This document shows positions 10,501 through 35,161 of a DNA stretch of 64,000 bases, one piece after another. The translations under genes and the position numbers were made by a program. Under the pieces are notes generated by a model. It was not told the DNA's origin, searched no databases, and saw only the letters and a program-made list of their open reading frames with translations. Numbering within the stretch: the first letter of the stretch is position 1; every line of letters starts with the position of its first letter. Source of the stretch: Ectocarpus siliculosus (lineage: Eukaryota > Sar > Phaeophyceae > Ectocarpales > Ectocarpaceae); NCBI GenBank assembly GCA_000310025.1, contig FN649744.1, positions 398,850 to 462,849 of the forward strand, written 5' to 3'.

Positions 10501-12892
10501 CCTCACGTTCACCGTCTCGTATGTACACGCGGAGGAATTGTTTTCATGCCCAAGAGAATAGCATTGCGCGACAGGAGAGATCCTTTTTGGGCGTCAATAG
10601 TTTCGTTGGCCCTCCCGTTAAGAACGCTCCGCTTAGAACCTAACTGGTTTCACCCGCGTCTACTCTTGCGTGTAGCGATCCAGTTCAACCATGTCCACGG
10701 CTGAACAGCTTTTTAGCGAAGTATGTCAAGGGTTTCATCCCTCTAGTTCAACCATGCCCACGGCGGAACTGGTTTTTAGTGATCTGTGTCAAGGCTTTCA
10801 TCCCTCTACATGTAGTTCAACCATGTCCACGGCTGAACAGCTTTTTGTGAACTGCGTCAAGGCTTTCATCCCTCTATCGTGTCCCGGCGCCTTCCCTCAT
10901 ATTGTAGGTACGCGGCGGTGGCCCTGTTCTCTGATGGGGAAGCTGAGATAACTCACCAGGTGGGTGTGTTCGATCGCTCTTGATCATCGCAAAAGCGTTG
11001 AAACTCTGTCGCAAGTGCCCCGCGTCCGGGGGCTGTATGTAGCGATGATAGTCCAGCATGCACTGCCGTTGCCGTCCTCGGTTCCTGTCTTTTACGTTCG
11101 AGTCACAGACGTGGTTGTAGGCAATGGCGTGTTCGTGAAAAAAGTTGATTGTACGTGCAGGAGAAATGAGGAGAGTCGTACGCAAGGTGGCAATCGCGCG
11201 GCATGGTTTCTGAGAGGTGTGCTTGTCAGCCGAGGCTTGAGAGTACGATACTGTAGTATCAGCGAAGCCGACTTCGTGCGCCCACTCACAACGTTTGAGC
11301 GCTGGAAATGGTAGAGAGGAACTTCCTGCTGGTCTTCTTGGGTGAATCATGATTGGTCAATCACCTCTGCCTGGAGAGCGGCGTTATCCACGTCCGCTAC
11401 CGCATATGTCTCTTGCTTATGTGGCTGTCGTTTCTGCCCCCCCGTCCAGCCTTGGACTCACGAAATCACTTCTTGACGGCGGACCGTTTGTTTTTGCGAA
11501 CGATCGCTTGTGTTCTCTTCGGCGTGCGATACTTGTACGTACATGTACGTGTTTTCCCTCTGCAGCTGAAGGCCTTCGAGTACGGCGCATCTCTAGACCC
11601 GGTGACTCTTCTCGCTCCCGCGATGATGAGGCGTGCCAAGGATGGGATACGGTAAGTAACGTGTACCCAAGTGACTTTTTTCACGTCACGTAGTATCCAC
11701 GCCATGGCGCCTTGTACGCTTGCTACGCGGGTACGGAGTTCATAGATTGCACAGCCCCATTCCGACAACAGCTGTTGGTTGATTGCGGCCGGCGCTGCTC
11801 AAGCAGCGATTGTGCGTTGCCTTGGATTTATCGCCGACGCAGGGCAGAGTCAAATCTCGTGATCGCGGGAAAGTGTACCGCCACCTCCTATCCGATAGGA
11901 GTGGCGTGAGGGTTAGGGGCACCAGAAGCCTATGCGAGCCAGCACTTGTGCACTCTGCTACTTTACGCATGTTCTTTCTCGAACAATCCAGAGGCAAGGT
12001 CGATCGCACCATCGTCGGGCCAGGTCAACTGCCACCGTAACTATTAATATTTTTTCGCCCACCGCTCTCAGGACTTCTTGGGTGCTTTTGGTTGACCAAT
12101 TCGGCAACTTGCATGCGCCATTCGCCCAAGCCCGGACGTTTCTTTCTGAGCATGGGTTCGGAGAGACGAAAGTCGCCATCCACGAGGCAGGCGGCGGCGT
12201 GGTTGTGATCAAGGCCAAAGGTAAGCGCCTCGCATGCCTTGGCCTTCGTATGCATACAGACACCTCTTGATAAGTTTGACGCGACAAGGAACGAATTAAA
12301 GTGCTGGCAAACACTTGCAGTCGCCGGACTGCTGTTGTTGCTTTTCACTGCTGTGCGGCCGAAGCAAGTGCGTTTGCCAACCCGTATGTCACAGAGGGAT
12401 TAGTTGCACTTTTTTTCTGGCATTCCGCACGACGATCAATCGTGTTTCGAGACCGGAAAGTGTCTCCGGTTGCCCTCCTGATCAAACACCTCCCGCCCCC
12501 CCCTCCGCGAACGTTAATCCGAAACACTTGACCGCCTTTTTCTTCTTTCGCTCATCATACCGTGAAAGAGCTGGTACCAGGGGTGACGACAGCGAGATGA
12601 GCTTTGGCGAAGAATTTACGTTTTGCTTCTTCTAGTACAATCTAGCGGCGTGACAACACGAAGACGTGTGGCACCGCGCCTTCCGGATCTGTCTGCTGTG
12701 TCAATGGCAAATGTGTGTGCGCGTGCGTGTGTTTGTCACTCCTCCAATCGTTCGAGGGAGGGAGGATCTTGCCCAGTGGTTACCTTCGTGTCAGATGAAG
12801 TTGTCTGGACACATACCATTTCTGTTCTCAACCGGGCGTTTAGTACCACCCAAGGCCGGAAACCTATCTTGGGCCAGGTAAAACCCGGCTGA
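7550..12892 (+). CDS. Cytidine deaminase-like protein (two-domain eukaryotic type)
   Basis: Family: zinc-dependent cytidine/deoxycytidine deaminase fold (pyrimidine salvage). Proposed exons: 7550-7868, 8499-8639, 9157-about 9715, about 10152 or 10231-10358, 10908-10959, 11566-11651, 12072-12220 and 12777-12892. A hydrophobic segment (RVPALAGVSVVATAGVILAC) lies near the N-terminus. Exon 2 carries the active-site motif TNAEAST then SSICAERAAM (zinc Cys and catalytic Glu). Exon 3 starts with GVLCREFLSAHLCPSTPVIM, where the family has P-C-G-x-C; here the first zinc Cys reads Gly. A Gly/Ala/Ser-rich insert follows. The C-terminal domain reads DDIHPIRYAAVALFSDG, KAFEYGASLDPV and VDQFGNLHAPFAQARTFL, typical of the C-terminal half of these proteins. 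Intron 1 appears to be GC-AG (GCGAGT donor). Exons 5-7 join with matching phase; the exon 3 to exon 4 join and the last exon are uncertain. An upstream start at 7391 is possible. With one zinc ligand apparently lost, activity is doubtful unless a small exon is hidden. Confidence 0.78.
8040..8062. repeat. (CTGT)n microsatellite
   Basis: About five tandem CTGT units inside intron 1 of the deaminase-like gene. Confidence 0.85.
10681..10877 (+). repeat. Three tandem ~65-base repeats in deaminase-like intron 4
   Basis: Three copies begin AGTTCAACCATG(T/C)CCACGGC and end TTTCATCCCTCTA, starting near 10682, 10745 and 10814. The copies differ by several substitutions, yet one frame stays open through all three (start 10691, about MSTAEQLFSEVCQGFHPS per unit). 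They lie between the exons ending 10358 and starting 10908. Confidence 0.85.
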
Positions 12893-15008
12893 TTTTGAGT
12901 GGGGGAAAGCGTTCAGAGAAGGATCCATATTCGAAGGAACGCGAGAATGATCTACCTGCCTTGGTTCCCCAAGACAAGGTTCTCGATTTCGCGAGTTCAA
13001 TGTGACCTTTGCCTTAAAGTTAAAACGATAATCAATCCAAAGAGAGGCGTTTTGGGGTGGAGGCCTCGCCATTCAGTGTGGGAAATGGTGATGAGGACTC
13101 TGTACCATTATATAAATGACCTAATTTTACTGACGCCACTGCTGGTGCACCTGGACAATCAGACGCTACATTCGAGTAGGTAGGCCGTCTCGGCCGTTTC
13201 GATGCCAAGCTACGCTTCTGCCGTTGCTCTGTGGGCCTGTGCCGAAGCCCTCCCTAGCCTCCCCTACTACCACTCTTCCCCACTCGACCTCTTCTTGGTG
13301 GAACAATGCCGCCAACCGATCGTTGCCTGCCCCTTGTTCGGATCCCCGCGGTTGTCTACAGCAACGGCGGCAGCGGTACCGTAGACACTATCGCCCCCCA
13401 ATGAGGACATCGCGGGCATACGAATCATGACCAAGGAGAAATAGAGCTATCTATCGTTTCGCATGTCGGACGAAAGAGCGCAACGGACACGGCGTGTGTT
13501 CAACGGGGAGAACCACAACAACACAATGAGTCGGCGCCAGCCGCGTTCCCCATTACTGGCATTCTTCTTACTGCTGCTGTTGTTTGTTGTCTTCAGAAAA
13601 CAAGCGTGCTCGGCGCCATGTTTCCCCCAAGCTGGAGCTATTCCTGGACACAATCCCATCATGCTCCAGCAACTGGTATTATTATTGATTGAATCGTTGG
13701 CGAACTTTGTACATACATGTATAGAAGGGTCGGTACATGGTTGCTGCCTGCGATTGGTCGATTTTCTCGAGACGGTGTGTTGGTTCCAAGAACGCCAAGA
13801 AGCGCACTTTCGGTTACAATGGACATCTCCGACAGTATAGTACAACAAGGAGTCGATGGCTGGTCGATCCAACGGAAACAGAAGATCCTCAGAAGATCCA
13901 CAGAAGGATCTTCCCAAAAGCCACGAGTCATCCATCTTCCTCACCCAAATGTTGTTGTGCTGGATCTTTTTAGCGGGAAACCTCATGCCTTCCCCATTCC
14001 TCCGGTTCTGCGCTTTATTTAGCTCCCTCACGTCCTTTCCCCGTATTTGCCACACAACACCACACCACATTATGTATGTAGACGAATCTCTCTTGCACTT
14101 GCTGGTACCTGTTAGGTCCAAGCTTGCAGCATCCAAGGATTGCAACGCATGTATGCATACAATAATGTGATTGTGTGTGTGCTGTGGACTGCCATTGCTG
14201 TCTGATCGTAGATGGATGAGGACAAGACCGAGCGTGATGACTGAATATGCCCGCAAGACCAGATGCATTTACACATACACATACATACATCACAGCTCAT
14301 AAAAGCACGTCTGCATCACAACTCCCAGCTCCCAGCCATGCGGTAGGGAGCGGATATGACACAGGGGCTACGTTGGATCCGCCCCCGGTTTCTACCGCCT
14401 CCAGAACCTGCTGGTACTCCATTTTTTTTTCTGCAGCTCTCCTTGAGGTCGCGCCCGAGAGTGATGATCAGCCGGCACAGGCACGACAGTGAGCAGGGAT
14501 ATGGGTGCGTGGCCATGGAGAAGACGATGAAGCATGCGAGCAATTCGGAGGAAGGTGGGAGAGTCGATGCAGGTGTGCGTGTGCTATTTGGAAATTTGAA
14601 TTGCTTTACTGCGTCTGGAAGTTATGGGACTTGTGACGGGTGCCCTTTGTCTCCCTTTTCTCTACACACTGAAACGAACAAGTAGTTTTGCGACTGAACG
14701 AATGTTGAGATTCCTTGGAAGCATGTACCATGGTATTGTAGAAAAGACACCTTGGGATACACGTGCTGTGATGAGACCACGTTTGTTCAAATTGTGCTAT
14801 TTGGTTGCTCATCTGAGTTCGCAAGTTGAAGTATTTTCAACGCAAATGTCTCCTGTCTGATGGACCAAACACCAAGCGTACCCTCTTCTCCGTGACCATT
14901 CGCGCAATTAGCTGCTGGAACGGCCGTGTGGCAGCCGTTGGTTTTCCATAGGGTTTTGCCGTCTGCGGAGCCATTGATAGAAAAATCGAAAGTCGAAAAG
15001 TAGTAGAA
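12893..15008. other. Spacer between the deaminase-like gene and the 15 kb gene
   Basis: Apart from the long minus-strand open frame at 13447-14268, listed separately, I see only short frames and simple CA/TA-rich stretches near 14262-14292. A TATATAAA-like word near 13110 cannot be tied to a gene. Confidence 0.4.
13447..14268 (-). CDS. Doubtful single-exon open frame, 273 codons
   Basis: An uninterrupted frame of 273 codons from ATG to stop, unusual in length for a region with no other gene. The translation is rich in Trp, Cys, Asn and Ser, with no recognisable domain and no low-complexity or hydrophobic pattern. It looks more like chance sequence than a protein. No splice-linked neighbours were found on that strand. 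I keep it only because of its length. Confidence 0.2.
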   Translation of the reverse strand: MHLVLRAYSVITLGLVLIHLRSDSNGSPQHTHNHIIVCIHALQSLDAASLDLTGTSKCKRDSSTYIMWCGVVWQIRGKDVRELNKAQNRRNGEGMRFPAKKIQHNNIWVRKMDDSWLLGRSFCGSSEDLLFPLDRPAIDSLLYYTVGDVHCNRKCASWRSWNQHTVSRKSTNRRQQPCTDPSIHVCTKFANDSINNNTSCWSMMGLCPGIAPAWGKHGAEHACFLKTTNNSSSKKNASNGERGWRRLIVLLWFSPLNTRRVRCALSSDMRNDR

Positions 15009-18000
15009 ATGCCTGGACGCCCGTTTGTGGGACACCCAACGCCAGAGACGGGTACATACGCATACAAGGGTACATGCCCATAGCAACAGGGGAACCCTGA
15101 ACGTGTTCACCAAGGCTGCTTCCTTCCTTGAATTTTGGTTTCCAGATCCCAAACAGACAAACAAATCACTCCCCACGGACGCTGCTTGTGCCCTACAGGG
15201 CTGCATGCCTGCACCCTATTTTGACACCAACGGCCGGCGCTATAACGGGTGCAGGCGTCTCTGATCTACTGCTGTCACCGTTTCTTGGCATCAACCCGTT
15301 ACCGGTTTCTGCTCGTCTGGTGCACCATTCGAGCAAATTTTTTTGCCGACGGGCTTTCTTGCAGCATTCCATACGCCACCCCCGGTCAACCATGGCTGGC
15401 AGAATTATACCGTCCACTCGGACCCACCAAGATCACTTTCTCTGTGGACCGCAACATCCCCCCGTCCGTAGGGCCAAGGATACGGTACCCAGCGACTCTA
15501 ACTCTGCCCTGCAAGCACGTGCGCGTCGATGGATCTGGCGAAGCACGGCGGTTCCACGCTGGTGTCTACACGAGTGCCTTCTCTCAACAGTTCAATCCGT
15601 GAGACCCAAGCCTTCCGCGCGCCGCCCCTCGCCACCCCCCGTTACCGTCAGCGTCGGCAGACATCAGCGCGTTCGAGCTCCATCTGCAGCAGCTGTACCT
15701 CTACTACAAGGCGAGGCGAAGGCGAGGGCAGGGTGAGCCGTCATCTGTGTGACCACGTCCTTTGCCAGCTATGTACAGCAGTCAACCCCCCATGAGGAAG
15801 GAAGTTCAGCAGTATTTAGGAGCAACCATCTACTGGTGTATAATAGCCTGTACCGGTAGGACAAAGGTTGCCAGCAAGCCTCATCCCGATTGCGTTATCT
15901 CAGAGGAGGGAGGAGTAGGAGGCACACGTCTGCGATCATTCGGTTGGACGGTGGGGCGAAAATAGATGTACAGCAGTACATCACCGCATTTTGCCGCTAT
16001 TCTATGTTAAGGGGAAGTCGTGAGACGCTGGTGCCGTCGTTGTTGGTGTTACGACTCCGTCCCATGCAGGTGTGGATCTGTAGACCCTGACAGCTTCGAC
16101 GAAAACACGCGTGTTTCTGGCTGTACCGTACCGTGTCAATGCAGACACCGCCACGGTCCTACTGTACTGTAAAATTTAAGAGCGGGCGGCCCCCTGATAG
16201 TACACCAACCGTGGTGTTGGCAGACTGGGGCGATCGTTCGCGTTGCCGCTCGATAAGTTTTCTTTCCAGGAGCTACATGTACATGACGGAAAAAGCTCGC
16301 ACAATGTGTGTATTTTTGACAAGACCCCAAGTTACGATTTACTAATGCATATGTTGGTCGTCGTTCTTCAAGTTACCGTTCGCTCGGTCCCACCTTGCTG
16401 ACTGACCAAAATCTTCCCTCACCCCTGACGCTTGCACTCGCTTGTTGCACCGCCCCCTCTCCGAATATGTGCACACATAGCCGTGCTAGTTGTGTCTTCA
16501 GCCTGGGCCTGCTACAACGTTAGCGTCTGGGTCAGGGGCTGGATGGAATCGGTGAGATCTTGGCACGGCCAACACTTAACGCGAGTAGTGTGGTCCGGTA
16601 CGACAACATACGGTTTTGGTGGTACTGAACCGATTGGCTCTACAATCACGATGTTGCTCGAAATTTGAAACGGCATTCTCAGAAAAGGAAGGGATTGTCA
16701 AGTGCTTCGGTAGCGATTCAGCGAAGGAGTGGTTTGACGCCAGTTTATAACTCCACTTCCCGCCCAATGGCGTATTTTCTGCTTCCAACGGTTACGTTTG
16801 TCTAAGGTGCATCTGTTTCGCCGAGAGAGTTGAGTGGAGAGATAAACCTCAAGCTGCTGTGAGTGTCTGATAGAAGTACGAAACACCGCTCTGTCTCTCT
16901 CTCTCGCTCCTGGGACAAGAAGTCACGAAGGGTGACGCGTAGTAGCTGACGCAGCGGGCGGGCATCTTCTCGAAAGAGTAACAAGTGCTAGACGTTCTTT
17001 CTCCCACCCCAGGAGGCCCCGTTGAGAGAGAGACACGCCGCCCGCCCCTGGAGAAGAAGTAGAAAGCGACACTCAGGGCGCGGTATCTAATTCGGTTCCT
17101 TTCGTGTTCTTTTTCTGGCTGCCGCTTACGTGTTCTCCTTCCCCTGTGTTCGACCAGCCTGTATCTCTTGCTATCGGTGTTTTGGGTGGTCCATTTACAA
17201 GTGTTTTCTCGAAAGCAACGTACCGTATCTTACATTTCCCCGTTTACGTAGAAGCAAGCCACGGGGACCCGGGCTGAACGTTTTTCCCGATCCGCCGCCC
17301 CCCCCCCGTACAGGGCGGTCACTCGTGGTTTCTGCTGGTGAACACCGTGGGCAGCGTCTTCCTAGTGAGTGCTTGCTTGAAGTCCACTTATCGAGACAGC
17401 CAGCTCTACGTGCCGCACAGGTGAGCTGTTCTGCTCGTCCAGGAGCACGTCTGCTATTATGCCACCCGTTACAGCCGCCTTGCGTACAAGAGCATGCTTG
17501 ATGAGTGCTGGTGCACACCGATTTACTCCGGGACCCGCGGGGACCTCGGGCGTGTTTTTGTGTAGTGTACGGAGAGGTAGTATTTTCCCGAATTCTGTGA
17601 CTTCTTTGTTTAGCGTGACAGGGTTTCGGCCGGCTATGAAAGTGGAGAAATAATTCATGGTCCCGTTTCCGCTCTTCGCTATCGCAGATGTGTTGTTGCC
17701 TTCAGTCCCGGCACGTGTTTCGTCTTCGTCTTGATCCGATCTGTGCTGCTTTAAAATGTCGATGCTTTTGATTTGTTTCAAGTTTCGGAACGCGTTCTGG
17801 TTGCGACAACCAGAGTGATTGCTGCATTTGCTACCAATATTGCTTTTCAGTTTCAGGCCCAAATCGACGAGGACATATTGATAAACGTGCTGCACATAGT
17901 TTCCCGGAGTCTGTTGTACGTGAGTTCCGCAAAGCGACAACGAAAACATGTTGTGCCCTCATGGCCACCTCCCACCCTTGCCTTGGTGACGGAGACCTTA

Positions 18001-18400
18001 ACCTCTGTCGGGAATTCGGGGCTTTGGTAGATAACGCAAGTTGTTCACGTGAATATGTGCAGGAGCCAGACATCGTTGCTTCCCCCCGTCAGGGTTCAAC
18101 CGATCTAGTCATCACCGGGCGCCAAATGGTGGCATCATGGAACCGTTGCGGTTCCAAAAGGGCTCATCAGCTGCTAAATGCACAATTGTAATCGTGTGGG
18201 GCTCCTCTCTTGACCCTGTTCCAACAACGCATTGTCGTCTGGTTGTCTGCGCCCAACAGGTACGAGGAGAGCTCGAACGGCATTCTAAGTTTGCTGGGGT
18301 TGTGCTTCGCCGGAGGAAAGGAGCGCTCGCTCCGAAGGCGGACCGTGCCTCCGCCAACCAAAGCGAGGGGTGGGGGCAGCGGGGACAACAACCGGGATGA
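15009..18400 (+). CDS. Unrecognised multi-exon protein
   Basis: I do not recognise the family. Proposed exons: 15009-15051 (MPGRPFVGHPTPET), 15146-15248, 15365-15598, 15668-15732, 16502-16551, 17314-17364, 17443-about 17564, 17851 or 17857-17919, and 18260-18400. Phase agrees across exons 1 to 7 and from exon 8 to exon 9; the end of exon 7 is unsettled. Visible segments are CMPAPYFDTNGRRYNG, PWLAELYRPLGPTKITFSVD, FELHLQQLYLYYKARRRRG, ACYNVSVWVRGWMES, GGHSWFLLVNTVGSVFL, YYATRYSRLAYKSMLDECW and AQIDEDILINVLHIVSRSLL. The tail is basic and Gln/Gly-rich. The 17-residue exon 6 is hydrophobic but too short for a clear membrane span, so membrane placement is only a possibility. An alternative last exon in another frame (starting RYEESSNGILSLLGLCFAGG) needs an extra unseen exon. 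Expected length is about 300 residues. Confidence 0.55.
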
Positions 18401-19344
18401 TTCGGGCAGAGGGAGAAGAAATCGGTGACAAGCGCGTGCGCTGCAGAGCTAGGCGTCCCCCCTCCTTTCCAAGCGCCTGGGCAGCGGCATTCCTTCAACA
18501 CAGCAGCCCGCCTTGCTTGTGCCTTGTGTTTGTGGGCTTGGGGTTGTTGTGTCGTTCTACGATCATGAGCGGTTCGCGGCTAGTGGCAGAGGGGGCTTCG
18601 CTGACACCCACGGAGAGCACGATGAGTTGGACGTTAGTTTGAAACAGCAGCGTCATAGTTCTCGGCGTGTTTGTGTGTGTGCTTTGCAACACGCACTCAG
18701 GCGGCAACATAATTCTGAAACTGCTGTGTTTTTTCTTTCTTGTTGGGGCTTAAATCACGGCCGGCGGTCATGGCGCCGTAGGTCGTTGATTGCCGTGCGT
18801 GGTAGCTCTGTGCAGCGTTGCACACACCTTGGAGCTGGCTGGTAGTTTTAGTTTTGTTACCAGGATCGGTCCGTGCTGACCAGGACGTTGGCGTTGAATG
18901 CATTTGCGAAGAAGCATGCCTGTCTCAATATGTAAAGTGCCGTAATAGTGCGAGCCTTGGCTCACCCTCTAGACCGCGACGGGTCATAGCTCGATTGCTC
19001 CCCAAACACACAAAGTCAAACAGAGCTTTCCTAGCACGAATCGAGCGGTTTTCGTACCCTCTTGGTACTGCTGTAGTTGCAATCGGGGTTAAAAAGTCGA
19101 TCTAGAGGTGTGTGATGACTTGGCAAGGTGGCTGCACTCTTCGATGATGTCGATGTTTGTACTCTGTCGATCAACCTTCTGCGACGACGTGAAGGGGGTT
19201 CGTCCAACACATTTAATTATTTGTCAAGCGCCACAGGACGGCGGAGGATAAATAAGCGCGGGGAGGGAGGGAGGAGGGGATATGGCATCAACAAGGGCGG
19301 CGGCGGTCTACACACGAAAATCAGGTTCTACCAAGTACAGAACG

Positions 19345-19560
19345 CGCCCGCACGCAAGAACCCAGGAGTTTAAGAAATTGAGCCGAAAAAACAACTAAAC
19401 AAAAATTAAGAACTTGAGTACCATGTGTGAGCTCGGTTTACTTTAGAACCCCTTACGCCAACTAAAAAAAACTTAAAGAGCGACCATCCGTAGGATGACC
19501 CTAGACCCTCGGAACTAAGAACTCCAGCCTTGGCCGAAACTATAATAGAGGCGGGCGCGT
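19345..19560 (-). repeat. Dispersed repeat A, minus-oriented copy
   Basis: Read on the minus strand, this segment shares blocks with 24495-24722 on the plus strand: CCTCTATTATAGTTTCGGCC then AAGGCTGGAGTTCTTA, later GCGTAAGGGGTTCT, CTCACACATGGT and CTCAAGTTCTTAATTTT. The block order is the same in both copies. No coding capacity was seen. It is probably a short non-autonomous element. Confidence 0.6.
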
Positions 19561-20349
19561 TCTGCATGACACATACCGGTAGCGACCACCACACAATTGG
19601 TTCTCTAGAAGTATTATGTACTTGTCGTAGAATATACTGGTATGTTCTTATCTTAGGCGTGTGTGTCCGGTGTGTCCGGTGTCCATGCTTCCGAAACCCA
19701 TTGCGACAGTCAAGGAGAGCCACCGATGTATGTTCATATCGTTTAGGGGGACAATACTTCGCTGCGACTGGAGAAGATATGTCATGCAAGGATGCAACAA
19801 CAGCAACGAGCACCAGGTGAGCAGTGTAAGTATTGGTAGTCTACAGCAGGTCACCTATCTATACGTTTGGTAAGCAAAACGACAACAAACAAGTCCAGTC
19901 TATCTAGTCCTGTTTAGCCCGAACCTGTCAGGTACGGAATGCGTTTATGTGAATGCATGCAGCAACGCCCGTGTTTAGATTCCCTTTTGGTGCTCAGCAA
20001 GCTCGCACACTACAAAAAAAAATGTATTATAGTCTAAATCTTAATCTTTCTCTTTGAGCCTCAAACGGCCGAACCCTGCTCAGACGCATGATGATCTATC
20101 TGTGGAGATAATATAGATACGGCGGTTCGACTTCGCGGTTGTCACGGAGTACAGAGCACTCCGGGGCCCGCGTGCGTGTCGTGTCGTCTAGATTACATAC
20201 GTAGATATACAGATACCTCACGGTTGCGGATGGGATGGATTGTACATACATACGTACATCTGCCACGAGGTAGACACACTGCATACTACACATGTGATAC
20301 GAAAGATCCAAACTCTCAACAACATATACAATATATTGAGGCTGTGGAA

Positions 20350-20485
20350 GGCCCTAAATAACGCCGGTACGTGCCTGGCGCATCGTTCGGCGCTATTCCG
20401 AGGGACCGGCGGCAATGCACAGAATGAAGTGGTGGTTCGATCTGTGCCCAGCAATTTCACCGGCGCTATATAGGGCCACCGGTGC
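20350..20485 (+). repeat. Dispersed repeat B, first copy
   Basis: The end TGTGCCCAGCAATTTCACCG followed by GCGCTATATAGGGCCACCGG is repeated, with changes, at 24980-25025 (TGTGCCAGACGATTTCACCG then GCACTATTTAGGGCAACCGG). Smaller matches, such as ACGCCGG and CAGA-ATG, lie upstream in both copies. Internal GCCGG/CCGGC inversions suggest a small hairpin-forming element. Confidence 0.55.
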
Positions 20486-22833
20486 TAATCCATTTGATGA
20501 GACCCCACCCACTGCCACCTGCCACTGCTGTTGTACCGACTCTCCTGCCTGTCTCCGTAGCTACCGAGAGGCGCGAGGCGGGGTAGAGAACGGATTCCTG
20601 ATGTCGTGCCCCCCCTCGGCAAAAAAAAAAAATGGAAAATGAACCCATTCATCATCCCAGCAGTGCAGCAGTCGATTGTCGATCGATTGGGTACACACAC
20701 CTTGGACACGACGCCACGCATCGGATCCCGGCATCCGGAGGGTTTGTGGAGACACGCGAGCACAAGGGAGACAAGTCGCGCACGACGGTGTGGGGGGCTT
20801 TTTTGCGGCGCCAACGCGCTCAGGTAGGCCGGAGGGGGGGTTGGCGTGGTTAGTGTTCTGATCTTAGCGGCACGAGATTGTGTAATGCCGGATTATCATC
20901 AGACTGAACCAAACCAAGACAGCAGGCAGACGATGGCAAGCGTGTAGTATTGCCTTTAGCCCTTCCGACCGGGCAGGAAGCGCGCCGCGAGCTCGAGATC
21001 GGATCAGACGGATCTCGGAGGGAAAGAACGAGCTCTACTCCCGGCCCGTCCCCGAGAGGGTATTTGCCCCCCGGTGTTGCGTGTGGGTCAAAGGTCGCAG
21101 CAGCGGACATGAGCTTCGATCGAACGGTGCTATTGTTTCATTTTTCAAAAGCAGTTGTGGAGGAAGAAAAAGCTCTGTACATTGATTGTACAGCCCCACA
21201 ACTCTTCTATCTGGAATACACAACCCTTTCTTCCCTCCGAAGTAAAGCCTGTCCAGTGCCCAGACCGACCGCACATGATATTAGTTTGCCCCGTGTTCCC
21301 TGGTACACGGAAAGGGACGGGTGCAAACGCTCTCCCATGACTCTGCTGTCTGCTTGGCTGCCTCGACGTGACCGGAGTCAAAAAGCCAAAGCCACACACA
21401 CACAATTGACGGAGTGACAAAAGAGTTGATTAATGCTACTTCCCCAACATGAAAAATTCCGCGTTTGTTGTTTTTTGGACGGATGTTTTTTTTTCGTCTC
21501 TTTGGTGACGAGTCATGATGCCCTCCCTCATGCGCTGCCTGCTGCGTGCTGTGTTCTCTGTATGATAGCCCTCGATCTTTGCGTATTCAGCCAACAGCAG
21601 CAGCTCTCGCAACGGCTCGTATGCTACTGCTCTTCTTACTTTGCACCACGTTTGGCCGGCATTGCACGGACCGACCGCATCGTTATTTCTTGCCGCTTTG
21701 TTGTTGCGCGCGGTATCAGCGTAGTTTTGCGCAGTATTTACCTGGTATTGTTTTGTAGGCAGAATAACGTGGTTCACTTTTCGGCCTTGTTTGTGTCCTG
21801 TTCTAACGTGTTCGCGACATACATAGCTGCGTCATCGAGGCCTCTTGGTTTGCCCAATCACCAATCACAGAGCCGGATGGCTGCGCGTGTGTGCGGATGC
21901 ATCAACGTGCTCCTGACGGCGCACCTTCCCTCTCTCTCTATGTCCCCGCTGGCATCGATCACAAACCACCCTCCGCCATCTCACCTTTCTGCCTATTGTG
22001 CAGCGCTCTACAATACAAAGTACTGGTATGTCCTGTTGATTTGTAGGAGGGGGAGAACCGCGATTGATTAAAAAATACTGCAATAAACGTGCGTCCGTTT
22101 CTCTCCCGCTCCGCACAGCAGTAGCGCGGCAGGGTGCACATTTGTGGCGTGTAGTATGCACCTAGGTGGACTGAGTGCTGCTGTGACAACGACGAGAAAC
22201 ACGGCAGAAAAAGTACCTGACACAGCGTACAGCAGGAAGCACTCAACTCGTGCTTAATGATTTCTCACAAGGTTGAAAAATCAACGTTCGGTCCAACCCT
22301 TGTCTCCAAAACCCAAGCATGGGTGTGACGCGAGCGAGCACCGTGTGCAGAGAGCTAGCTATGCATACAAAGAGAGGCAATATCGAACATCGGGGTTTTG
22401 AGTGCATCCATCGGCATCCATCAGCATCCATCACCGGCACAATACTCAGATGTGGGAGCACAGCAACACCAGCATACAAACACCAGGCAGGCAACTCGGT
22501 TCAATTCGAGACATGAGCCAGCCAACAGCCAACAGCAGCATTAGTGCCGCTTCTCCCAAGTCCCTCTTTACACACATGTGCTGCTGACTGCTCTACCTCC
22601 TTTGTGCTCGCTCGTGTGCTGGTGCTCTACTGTACCTCATTTCGTCTCCGCAGGCGGAGAACCCAGCAATCTTGGTTGTGAAACGTACCAGTAAAACCCT
22701 CTCTACCAGTCAGTCAGTCCTGCCTTGCTGCTGCTGTATCGGGCGCGCAAGAGGGAGGGAGCGTCGGCTAAAGAGCGGACTAGACTAAATAGTAGCGGGT
22801 GCGCCGCGGCGCTTCTTGTGCAGGATTGAAGGG

Positions 22834-35161
<12,328 letters not shown>

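Larger units (their letters stand above)
18401..22833. other. Spacer upstream of the HSF gene
   Basis: Holds one copy each of two dispersed repeats (listed) and several open frames of 60-210 codons that I do not trust. The longest, 21433-22071 on the plus strand, is Cys- and Ser-rich with no domain. A frame at 20950-21417 has a more protein-like charged start (EARRELEIGSDGSRRE) but no splice-linked partner. A strong acceptor (CTTCTTGTGCAG, ending 22823) just before the HSF start codon suggests a 5' untranslated exon somewhere in here. Confidence 0.4.

Noticed and set aside
17314-17564. In-frame TGA inside apparently coding sequence, suggesting a selenocysteine codon
   Set aside because: A GTGAGT donor at 17365 and an acceptor at 17442 remove the TGA and keep phase 0, so an ordinary 78-base intron explains it.
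21433-22071. 212-codon plus-strand frame
   Set aside because: Cys/Ser-rich random-looking translation, no splice-linked partner, no domain; it overlaps equally long unsupported frames.
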